DNA of 51,706 nt. Source: Sporolactobacillus vineae DSM 21990 = SL153 (GTDB lineage: Bacteria > Bacillota > Bacilli > Bacillales > Sporolactobacillaceae). The notes below the pieces were generated by a model. It was not told where the DNA came from, made no database searches, and saw only the letters and a list, made by a program, of their open reading frames with translations. Below are positions 29,101 through 34,957 of the stretch, piece after piece. Every line of letters starts with the position of its first letter. The first letter of the stretch is position 1. Made by a program: the position numbers and the translations under genes. The stretch lies in assembly GCF_000377985.1 (NCBI RefSeq), contig NZ_KB899053.1, positions 1 through 51,706 on the forward strand, in the 5' to 3' direction.

Positions 29101-29710
29101 TGGTGCAGGTAACCTTCTTGGCGCGCAGCAGCATGGGTTTATGGATTCGGTCGGGTTCGACCTCTACTCCCAGATGCTTAAAGATGCGGTCAGAAAACGG
29201 CAGGGCGTACAAGAGACCCTTGACCGGCCGGTGAGCGTATCGATCGAGATGGATGTCGATGCTTATATACCGGACAGTTATATCGGGGATTCGCTGCAGA
29301 AAATCGATATGTACAAACGGTTTCAGTCTGTTGATACGCTTCAGTCGGTGCGTGATCTTGAAGATGAACTGATCGACCGCTACGGCAGTTTTCCTGAAGA
29401 GGTCTCGGAACTGCTGAAAGTAGCGACGCTCCGCGTGATTGCCAACCAACTGAGGATTGAAGAAATCAAGCAGAATCGTGAAGGCCTGGCAGTCACTTTT
29501 TCAGAGCAGGGATGGGGGTCCCTGAACCGCGAAAGCTTTTTCAAGCAGATCAGCCGTATGGATACAGGTATAGCTGTCGGCTCGAGCGGCTCCAAAGTAA
29601 AGATCTCGATCAAGACCAAGGACTCGGGCAAAGGGCGTCTGCTGGAAGCGGCACTGAAGACCTTAAAGGTGATCGCGAAAACCTGCAGGAAGGCGGAAAA
29701 AGCAGGTTGA
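26165..29710 (+). CDS. mfd: Transcription-repair coupling factor Mfd
   Basis: 1181-aa translocase that removes stalled RNA polymerase and recruits UvrA. Order: UvrB-like N-terminal region (about 1-340), linker, RNA polymerase-interaction CarD-like domain (near 500-570, KTGDYVVHVDHGIGRY), helicase with Walker A GDVGYGKT (654-661) and DEEQ (755-758), then RecG-like translocation motif and the C-terminal TRCF domain. ATG 26165 has GCGAGG seven bases upstream; TTG 26159 is too close to it. The 90 bases upstream hold no clear promoter. Confidence 0.97.
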   Translation: MFGLSAFYAQKINELRTILDGFAEGITQQLVSGLSGSAKSLWIASMFDQRSGSLIAVTHNLYQGQKLYNDLAELVAPEALFLYPTNDLIAADIAVASPELLAQRIDVLNHLAAGEKCLVVVPAAGIKRLLAPPFLWKTSLIRFKSGEVVDLEDLIRKLTAIGYERGAMVTGPGQFSLRGGIIDIFPLTEEHPLRIELFDDEVDSIRFFDSETQRSLDMLQESPVIGPAKEYLLYDEVYDRAARSLDTALSATLSRVGDPAVRDAIDEHIGADIEKLKQHEAPQNMGRFSALLYSRQTTLTDYVPADTLLIFDEISRIQEMMDQLDREEAEWQVDMLQKGEMVNDVPLTMSWPDLSDRLKQPLLLLSLFLRYHGQFQPQNIVNLNCRSMQDFHGQINLLKTETSRWMKSEFAVVFLASSPERAKRLEQVLQDYGIDAETAERGSAPVPGHLQVVISGLENGFELPLQRLAVVTEKEVFTKKSPKTQHRGRKISNAERLKNYNELKTGDYVVHVDHGIGRYAGIQTLEVNGVHKDYLEIIYKGNDKLFVPVEHIGQVQKYVGSEGKEPKIYSLGGSEWKKVKSKAKSSVQDIADDLIKLYAKREASRGHAFAKDGPAQRAFEAAFPYQETADQIQAIDEIKKDMEKEKPMDRLLCGDVGYGKTEVALRAAFKAIEDGKQVAFLVPTTILAQQHYETSMERFEDFPVSIGVLSRFRTHKEQLETLRGLKAGTIDMVIGTHRLLSKDVVFKDLGLLIVDEEQRFGVTHKEKIKRLKANVDVLTLTATPIPRTLHMSIMGVRDLSIIETPPENRFPVQTYVTEYNETLVREAIEREMARGGQVYFLYNRVESIQRMADLISTLVPDASVTFAHGQMKESELEAAMIDFLDGTADVLVSTTIIEEGVDIPNVNTLIVYDADKMGLAQLYQLRGRVGRSNRVAYAYFTYQRDKVMNEVAEKRLQAIKEFTELGSGFKIAMRDLSIRGAGNLLGAQQHGFMDSVGFDLYSQMLKDAVRKRQGVQETLDRPVSVSIEMDVDAYIPDSYIGDSLQKIDMYKRFQSVDTLQSVRDLEDELIDRYGSFPEEVSELLKVATLRVIANQLRIEEIKQNREGLAVTFSEQGWGSLNRESFFKQISRMDTGIAVGSSGSKVKISIKTKDSGKGRLLEAALKTLKVIAKTCRKAEKAG

Positions 29711-29723
29711 TTTTGGAGGAAAA

Positions 29724-29753
29724 TGTATAGATTGGTCGCTGAAGCAGATAATA
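29724..29753 (+). promoter_or_regulatory. Candidate forespore (SigG-type) promoter of spoVT
   Basis: TGTATA (29724-29729), a 17-base spacer and GATAATA (29747-29753; 6 of 7 to CATAATA). It gives a leader of about 125 bases before spoVT, which B. subtilis expresses under SigG. Confidence 0.55.
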
Positions 29754-29884
29754 ATTTCAGATTCAGTGATCATAAGCAGGCCGTTCGGAACGAACAGCAG
29801 CCGGGGCATTTTGCCTTTTTAGCGGCAGGGACCGCCTGGCGAACCTAAGAACAGTCTCCAAAATCGAAAGCGAGGATATTCCCA

Positions 29885-30424
29885 ATGAAAGCAACTGGCA
29901 TTGTTCGCCGTATTGACGATCTCGGGAGAGTTGTCATACCTAAAGAAATCCGCCGTACCTTGCGTATCCGTGAGGGAGATCCTTTGGAAATATTTGTTGA
30001 TCATGACGGTGAAGTGATTCTGAAAAAGTATTCCCCGATGAGTGAACTCAGTGACTTTGCAAAGGAATATGCCGAATCTTTGGCCGATAATTCAGGCAGG
30101 CTCACGATGATCAGCGACCGGGATGTCGTCATCGCAGTGGCTGGCGGATCCAGAAAGGAATCTCTGGACAAACGGATCCTTGGCGCTCCGGAGAAGGCAA
30201 TGGAGTATCGCCAGACGCTTCGCGAAAAGGAGAGCAGCGGGGAACCGCTTCTCGAAGGACGCGAGCGCGCAGACGGGCCGTATGTGATCGCACCGATTAT
30301 TGCCGGCGGTGATCCGATCGGCACGGTGATGCTGATCGATAAAGATGGCAGACCATTCAGCGATACCGACGTCAAACTGGCTGAAACAGCGGCGACGTTC
30401 CTTGGAAAACAGATGGAACACTGA
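29885..30424 (+). CDS. spoVT: Stage V sporulation transcription factor SpoVT
   Basis: 179 aa. An AbrB-type swapped-hairpin DNA-binding domain (1-50: GIVRRIDDLGRVVIPKEIRRTLRIREGD split over the motif) is joined to a GAF-like C-terminal domain. SpoVT tunes SigG-dependent genes, including ssp genes, in the forespore. GCGAGGAT lies upstream of ATG 29885. The true abrB, usually beside metS, is absent from the window, so this is the only AbrB-family gene here. Confidence 0.95.
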   Translation: MKATGIVRRIDDLGRVVIPKEIRRTLRIREGDPLEIFVDHDGEVILKKYSPMSELSDFAKEYAESLADNSGRLTMISDRDVVIAVAGGSRKESLDKRILGAPEKAMEYRQTLREKESSGEPLLEGRERADGPYVIAPIIAGGDPIGTVMLIDKDGRPFSDTDVKLAETAATFLGKQMEH

Positions 30425-30463
30425 CCCTGAAGGCGCTGCTTGCGGCCTTGCAAAAGTGTGGAT

Positions 30464-30484
30464 AAGAGCTTCGGCTCTTTTTTT
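30464..30484 (+). terminator. Terminator after spoVT with UUCG loop
   Basis: AAGAGC-TTCG-GCTCTT (30464-30479) followed by a T run. The UUCG tetraloop makes a very stable hairpin. Confidence 0.9.
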
Positions 30485-30542
30485 GTGCCGGAAAACCGAT
30501 CAATGGTTCATTGACCGAAGCAGCCCCGGCGGTTGGGGGGTA

Positions 30543-30551
30543 TGTTATAAT
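30543..30551 (+). promoter_or_regulatory. Extended -10 promoter of yabM
   Basis: TGTTATAAT combines the TGn extension with a perfect -10. No -35 is seen at normal spacing. Confidence 0.45.
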
Positions 30552-30586
30552 CCACTTAGAATTTCCGGGGAAGGTGGAGGCTGCCC

Positions 30587-32167
30587 GTGCAGGAAACGAA
30601 CAAAGAAAGCCGGCGGATCTGGCATGGTGCTGTGGTCCTGACTATTGCTGCACTGCTGGTTAAACTGATGAGTGCAGTTTACCGAATGGTCTATCAGAAT
30701 TTTGCCGGTGATATCGGCTTTTACGCCTATCAGCAGATCTATCCTTTCTACGCATTTGCTGTTGCTATCGGAGGCATCGGTTTTCCGATTGTGTTATCAA
30801 AATATATTGCCGAAGCAGAAAAAGAAAACGGAAATGATCCGGAGCGCGTACGTCGGCACGGCCTGATTGCGCTGATCCTGTTCTGCGGCGTGCTCTTTGC
30901 TCTGCTTAGCCTGTTCGCCGGACCGTTGACCCTGTTAATGGGTGACCCCCGTCTGGGTCCGCTGCTTCGGACTGTGTCTCTGGTTTACTTGTTTGTCCCG
31001 TTTGTCGCCGTCCTGCGCGGCAGCTTTCAGGGCGCAGGCGAAAATATGGTGCCGACCGCTTGTTCGCAGATTGCCGAGCAAGCGGTTCGGGTTTCGCTGA
31101 TTATCGGCCTTTCCTGGTATCTGTTCCTGAATCAGAGTGATGCTTATCAGTTTGGTATGGCTGCGGCGGCCGGCTCGGCGGCAGCCCCTGTGGCAGCATT
31201 TATCGTCCTCGTTTATTTTGCTCAGAAGCATAGAATGCGTCCGGTCCGGCTGTTCAGCGCACCGCCGGACTGGCTGCTGATCCGTGAAATGCTGACCGGC
31301 GGCTGTTTATTTTCCGTACTGGCCATGCCGCTTTTTGTCTTCCAGCTGGCCGATGCGCTGACCGTCATCCCGCTGCTCCATCAGGCACATATCCCCGATC
31401 CGCGTGCGTCAAAAGGCATTTATGACCGGATTTATTTGCTGACTCAGTTTGGGATCATTGCCGCCACGTCACTGACCGCTTCCATTGTTCCCGGACTGGC
31501 CCGGCTGGCTGTCCGGAGAAAACGTGTCGAAATGCAGCGTCAGGCGCGGCTGGCAATACGGATCAGTGCCGTCTTCGGCTTGAGTTCTTCAGTCGGCCTG
31601 GCCGTCCTCAGCAGGGAAGTCAATACGATGCTCTTCAGAAACGATGAAGGCTCATTCACTTTCGGCATGCTGGCATTTACCCTGCTGACGCTTTCACTGA
31701 TTTTGTCTGCGTCCGGGATTCTCGAGTCTGCAGGAAAGCCCTGGCTGCCCTTTTTCTTCCTGTTGGCAGGTGCCCTGCTGAAATTACTCGGTAATTATCT
31801 GCTGATCCCCCGGTTTGCGATTTCCGGAGCGGCAGCGGCAACTTTGCTGGCGACTTTGCTGACCGTTGTTCTTGATTTTCTTTGTCTGCGGCGGCTCTCG
31901 CTGATCGGACCGCTGTCGTTCCGGAAATTGATCAGACTTAGTGCGGCGATCATGATCATGGCTGCTTCCGTGCTCCTCTGGAGGCAGTGGCTGACCGGCT
32001 GGATGGTGCCCTCCAGACTATCCGCCACGTTTATTGCTCTGTCGGGAACAGCACTGGGCGGCCTTGTGTTCCTCATTCTGATCCTGTTCTTCCATTACTT
32101 CAGTCCGGGGGATCTGCTTCGCCTGCCGCTGATCGGCAGATGGACAGTCAGATCACGGAAACGATAA
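30587..32167 (+). CDS. yabM: MOP-superfamily polysaccharide/lipid flippase (YabM, MurJ/SpoVB-like)
   Basis: 526-aa membrane protein with about 14 hydrophobic helices. The N-terminal region WHGAVVLTIAALLVKLMSAVYRM is typical of the SpoVB/MurJ-like group, whose members carry lipid-linked saccharides across the membrane. The position equals B. subtilis yabM; the specific lipid cargo is unknown. The GTG start follows AAGGTGGAGG. In B. subtilis yabN (mazG) comes next; here it is replaced by a 140-base gap and hup. Confidence 0.88.
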   Translation: MQETNKESRRIWHGAVVLTIAALLVKLMSAVYRMVYQNFAGDIGFYAYQQIYPFYAFAVAIGGIGFPIVLSKYIAEAEKENGNDPERVRRHGLIALILFCGVLFALLSLFAGPLTLLMGDPRLGPLLRTVSLVYLFVPFVAVLRGSFQGAGENMVPTACSQIAEQAVRVSLIIGLSWYLFLNQSDAYQFGMAAAAGSAAAPVAAFIVLVYFAQKHRMRPVRLFSAPPDWLLIREMLTGGCLFSVLAMPLFVFQLADALTVIPLLHQAHIPDPRASKGIYDRIYLLTQFGIIAATSLTASIVPGLARLAVRRKRVEMQRQARLAIRISAVFGLSSSVGLAVLSREVNTMLFRNDEGSFTFGMLAFTLLTLSLILSASGILESAGKPWLPFFFLLAGALLKLLGNYLLIPRFAISGAAAATLLATLLTVVLDFLCLRRLSLIGPLSFRKLIRLSAAIMIMAASVLLWRQWLTGWMVPSRLSATFIALSGTALGGLVFLILILFFHYFSPGDLLRLPLIGRWTVRSRKR

Positions 32168-32223
32168 GGTGGGCGGAAGGAAGGCAGAGTTCGTGCAGAT
32201 AAGCTGTGCTGCCCTGTGACTTA

Positions 32224-32232
32224 TGTTAAAAT
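32224..32232 (+). promoter_or_regulatory. Extended -10 promoter of hup-rqcP
   Basis: TGTTAAAAT: TGn extension followed by TAAAAT. The -35 region is poor. Confidence 0.4.
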
Positions 32233-32309
32233 GAAGAAAACTCAGGTGATTTGGTGTCGTCGGAGGCAGTACCGATACACAATTTTATGGAACGGAGGAT
32301 CACTTCACG

Positions 32310-32585
32310 ATGAATAAGGCAGAATTGATTCAAAAAGTTTCGGGACAGACCGGAGTGGCAAAGAGGGATACGGAGGTTATCGTCAATGCGACACTGGATG
32401 CCATTCAGACGGCACTGAGCGTCGATGAAAAAGTTCAGTTCGTCGGCTTCGGAACCTTTGAAGTCAGGCACCGGGCAAGCCGTACCGGCCGCAACCCGCA
32501 GACTGGTGATGCTATTATAATTCCGGAAACCAGAGTTCCCGGATTCCGGGCAGGAAACAAATTGAAGGATGCGGTAAAAAAGTGA
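32310..32585 (+). CDS. hup: DNA-binding protein HU
   Basis: 91-aa histone-like protein that bends DNA and organises the nucleoid. MNKAELIQKV, the FVGFGTFEVRHRASRTGRNPQTG body-arm segment and the C-terminal GFRAGNKLKDAV are textbook HU. A GGAGG site lies upstream. B. subtilis keeps its HU gene (hbs) elsewhere, near spoIVA; here it precedes rqcP and overlaps it by 4 bases (GTGA). Clostridia and Paenibacillus show the same hup-yabO pairing, as I recall. Confidence 0.96.
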   Translation: MNKAELIQKVSGQTGVAKRDTEVIVNATLDAIQTALSVDEKVQFVGFGTFEVRHRASRTGRNPQTGDAIIIPETRVPGFRAGNKLKDAVKK

Positions 32586-32848
32586 GACTCGATAAATTTC
32601 TGAAGATTTCCCGCCTGATCAAACGAAGGACGGTTGCCAAGGAATTGGCAGACCAGGGACGGATCGACATTAACGGCCGTCCGGGTAAGGCCAGTTCCGA
32701 CGTCGCTCCGGGTGATGTACTGTCCCTTCACTTCGGACAGAAACTGATGACCGTAAAGATCAGTCAGTTAAAAGAAACCGTTAAGAAAGATGAAGCCGAT
32801 TCACTTTATCAGGTCATTGACGAGAAACAGGCCGGCCGTCCTGAATAA
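32582..32848 (+). CDS. rqcP: S4-domain RNA-binding protein RqcP (YabO)
   Basis: 88-aa S4-fold protein. In B. subtilis RqcP works with RqcH in ribosome-associated quality control, positioning tRNA-Ala on stalled 50S subunits to add alanine tails. MRLDKFLKISRLIKRRTVAKEL carries the S4 motif, and GRIDINGRPGKASSDV follows. The GTG start overlaps the hup stop. It is somewhat long at the C-terminus. Confidence 0.93.
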   Translation: MRLDKFLKISRLIKRRTVAKELADQGRIDINGRPGKASSDVAPGDVLSLHFGQKLMTVKISQLKETVKKDEADSLYQVIDEKQAGRPE

Positions 32849-32851
32849 GTG

Positions 32852-32889
32852 CATCACGGCTTCTCCTGCGGCACCGCCGTGTTCTAAAC
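32852..32889 (+). other. Hairpin between rqcP and yabP
   Basis: CACGGC (near 32855) pairs with GCCGTG (near 32876) around a GC-rich loop, with no T run after it. It may be a weak terminator or a mark between the vegetative and the sporulation genes. Confidence 0.3.
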
Positions 32890-32932
32890 CGGACAACTTC
32901 CTCATAGTGTAGGACAAAGAGGAGGGAGTCCG

Positions 32933-33241
32933 ATGAGCCAATACCATCTGTCCCAGGGACCGGTTACGGACAAGCCGGAACAGAACCAGAACATAGTGGT
33001 GAAAAACCGGAAGATGATCGAGATTACCGGTGTCAGCCATATTGAGAGCTTCGACCACGAGGAATTTTTGCTGGAAACGGTCATGGGGTTCCTCGCGGTC
33101 AAAGGTGCGGCATTGAAAATGCAGAACCTGAATGTGGCGCAGGGTGTCGTGACCATCGAAGGAAAGATTTTTGAAATCAGCTATCTAAATGAACCCGGTA
33201 AGGAGTCCGGGAAGGGCTTCTTCGGCAAGCTGTTCAAATGA
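32933..33241 (+). CDS. yabP: Spore protein YabP
   Basis: 102-aa member of the YabP/YqfC sporulation family, needed in the mother cell for spore development in B. subtilis. A ligand or partner is unknown. MIEITGVSHIESFDHEEFLLET..GFLAVKGAALKMQNLN follows the family pattern. GAGGAGGGAG precedes ATG 32933. The upstream 84 bases carry a weak CATAGTGT that could be a SigE -10, but no good -35. The stop overlaps yabQ. Confidence 0.93.
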   Translation: MSQYHLSQGPVTDKPEQNQNIVVKNRKMIEITGVSHIESFDHEEFLLETVMGFLAVKGAALKMQNLNVAQGVVTIEGKIFEISYLNEPGKESGKGFFGKLFK

Positions 33242-33816
33242 CACTGCACGAACAGTTTGCCTCGCTCGGTCTGATGGTTGCCGCAGGTATCTGGATCGGT
33301 GCTTGTTTCTCGGTTCACCAGCGGTTCACGCGCCTGCTGCGCCGGCGTCGTGTCGTCCTCGCCCTGGCGGATCTGCTGTTCTGGCTGGTTCAGGCAATAG
33401 TGCTGTTCGCCGTGCTTCTTCCTGTGAACGAAGGCGTTTTGCGCGTCTATCTGTTTCTTGGTCTCGCCCTGGGATATACGTTCTACAAGGGATTGCTGGA
33501 AAAGACATTTCTACGCTCATTTGATTTCATGATGTCTGTTCTTGTGCGGACTTGCCGTCTGGTCGCGAAATGTGTCTTTAATTTATTCGTCCGGCCGCTT
33601 TATTTGCTATTGAAGCTCACCTTCAGATTGTGTAGAATGACAGTAAAAGCAGTGCTTGGTACGGTGCTTTTCTTGTTGCTTCTGCCACTGAAGTTTTTCC
33701 GCGGGGTGATTCATCTGGTTCTTCCGGATAAATGGCTGCTCGGCGTAAATAAATCTGCGGCTCAGTTTAGAGAACGCTTGCACAGCTGGATGGCTTTTTT
33801 CAGAGGACACAGATAG
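33238..33816 (+). CDS. yabQ: Spore membrane protein YabQ
   Basis: 192-aa protein with an N-terminal pair of membrane helices, a further two to three hydrophobic stretches and a basic C-terminal region. YabQ localises at the forespore membrane in B. subtilis and is needed for cortex formation. The ATG overlaps the yabP stop (ATGA). It fits the usual yabP-yabQ-divIC order. Confidence 0.9.
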   Translation: MTLHEQFASLGLMVAAGIWIGACFSVHQRFTRLLRRRRVVLALADLLFWLVQAIVLFAVLLPVNEGVLRVYLFLGLALGYTFYKGLLEKTFLRSFDFMMSVLVRTCRLVAKCVFNLFVRPLYLLLKLTFRLCRMTVKAVLGTVLFLLLLPLKFFRGVIHLVLPDKWLLGVNKSAAQFRERLHSWMAFFRGHR

Positions 33817-33826
33817 GAGGATGAGT

Positions 33827-34207
33827 ATGAACGAGCCGGATAGACAACGTGTGAGGCATCTCCGGACGGATTATGTCCAGTCCCGGGAGATTGCGGAAAA
33901 ACGACTCCGGAAACGACGCAAAGGTTTGATTCGGCGCCTGATCACTTTTTGTCTGGTCGTGATCCTGGCCGGTTCTTTCATGTTTTCCTCACTTCTCTCG
34001 CAGGGCCATCAACTGGCAAGGGCGGTTGATCAGAAAACGACACTCGAAAAACAAATCGCCAAAGCGCAAAACAAAGAGAATGTGTTGAAAAAACGGATCC
34101 GCCTGCTGCACGACAAGAACTATATCGGCCAGCTTGTCCGTAAAAATTATCTGCTGTCAAAGAAAGATGAAATTATTTTTTCAAAACCGGGACAGAGTTC
34201 ACATTGA
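33827..34207 (+). CDS. divIC: Cell division protein DivIC (FtsB-like)
   Basis: 126 aa. A basic cytoplasmic part (about 1-35) precedes one membrane helix (about 37-58), then an extracellular coiled coil (about 60-100). DivIC forms the divisome sub-complex with FtsL and DivIB (FtsQ). ATG 33827 is six bases after GGAGG; ATG 33821 is directly next to that site and unlikely. The stop overlaps the -35 of yabR. Confidence 0.95.
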   Translation: MNEPDRQRVRHLRTDYVQSREIAEKRLRKRRKGLIRRLITFCLVVILAGSFMFSSLLSQGHQLARAVDQKTTLEKQIAKAQNKENVLKKRIRLLHDKNYIGQLVRKNYLLSKKDEIIFSKPGQSSH

Positions 34208-34233
34208 CAGGCAATTTTTTCACTATGTATAAT
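34204..34233 (+). promoter_or_regulatory. SigA promoter of yabR
   Basis: TTGACA (34204-34209), an 18-base spacer and TATAAT (34228-34233). The -35 overlaps the divIC stop codon. Confidence 0.85.
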
Positions 34234-34274
34234 AATATGATTAGAGATACCAAATTAGGAGGAAGCTTTTTTTT

Positions 34275-34682
34275 ATGGCAATTGAAGCAGGCAGCAAGCT
34301 GAAAGGTAAGGTTTCCGGAATCACAAATTTCGGAGCTTTCGTTGATCTTCCGGACGGTAAAACCGGACTGGTGCATATCAGCGAGGTTGCGGACCGGTAC
34401 GTGAAAGACATTCATGATGTTCTGTCAATCGGTGATGAAGTCACGGTGAAAGTATTACAGGTCGCACCTGACGGAAAGATCGGTCTTTCGATCCGCAAAG
34501 CTGTCGACAAACCCAGAAATACTTCCCGGGGTCCGAGGAACGGCGGCGGCAGACGGTTTAATCATGCGCCGAGTTTTGAGGATAAAATCAGCCGCTATCT
34601 TAAAGAGAGCGAAGACCGTCTCTCGACCATTAAACGGCAGACAGAATCCAAGCGCGGCGGTCGGGGCGCGCGCCGGGGCTGA
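34275..34682 (+). CDS. yabR: S1-domain RNA-binding protein YabR
   Basis: 135-aa protein with one S1 domain (about 4-75; GVSNFGAFVDL-like core here as GITNFGAFVDL, then VHISEVADRYV) and a basic Arg/Gly-rich tail ending GGRGARRG. It is similar to general stress protein 13. It presumably binds RNA; target unknown. An AGGAGGAAG site precedes a T8 run before the ATG. B. subtilis has two tRNA genes after yabR; none is seen here. Confidence 0.9.
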   Translation: MAIEAGSKLKGKVSGITNFGAFVDLPDGKTGLVHISEVADRYVKDIHDVLSIGDEVTVKVLQVAPDGKIGLSIRKAVDKPRNTSRGPRNGGGRRFNHAPSFEDKISRYLKESEDRLSTIKRQTESKRGGRGARRG

Positions 34683-34733
34683 TCACTCGGCAGGGGTTCC
34701 TATATATTTAAACGCTATTCTATTTAAAAAAAA

Positions 34734-34765
34734 GATGTCCGGAGAAATTCCGGGCATCTTTTTTA
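34734..34765 (+). terminator. Terminator after yabR
   Basis: A 10-bp stem (34734-34743 with 34749-34758), loop GAAAT, flanked by A8 and T7. Confidence 0.92.
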
Positions 34766-34772
34766 CGCCGGT

Positions 34773-34862
34773 ATCGACATGTCTCCCGGCAGGTGCCGGC
34801 AATAAACGTCATGTACGGCGATTTTCCAGCAATCAACGCAAACCTGGAGGAAATGCGTCGAA
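34773..34862 (+). promoter_or_regulatory. Candidate Spo0A boxes upstream of spoIIE
   Basis: A reverse copy at 34773-34779 (TGTCGAT on the other strand, 6 of 7 to TGTCGAA) and a forward copy at 34856-34862 (CGTCGAA, 6 of 7). Short boxes can occur by chance; the context makes them worth noting. Confidence 0.35.
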
Positions 34863-34888
34863 GCTTTTTTCCCGACCGGATCGCAATT

Positions 34889-34921
34889 CTGACAAATTAT
34901 GAAAGTCTGCCATGGTTTAAT
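34889..34921 (+). promoter_or_regulatory. SigA promoter of spoIIE with 21-bp spacer
   Basis: CTGACA (34889-34894; 5 of 6), a 21-base spacer and TTTAAT (34916-34921; 5 of 6). The over-long spacing is a known feature of Spo0A-activated spoIIE and spoIIG promoters in B. subtilis. The expected start point is about 30 bases before the ATG. Confidence 0.5.
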
Positions 34922-34957
34922 GAATCATACACTAATAAGCTGAAGGTGGCGATGGGT

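Noticed and set aside
29723-29848. A 41-codon open frame after mfd with GGAGG three bases before its ATG
   Set aside because: The spacing is too short, no homology is recognised, and its first codons coincide with the -35 of a good forespore promoter for spoVT.
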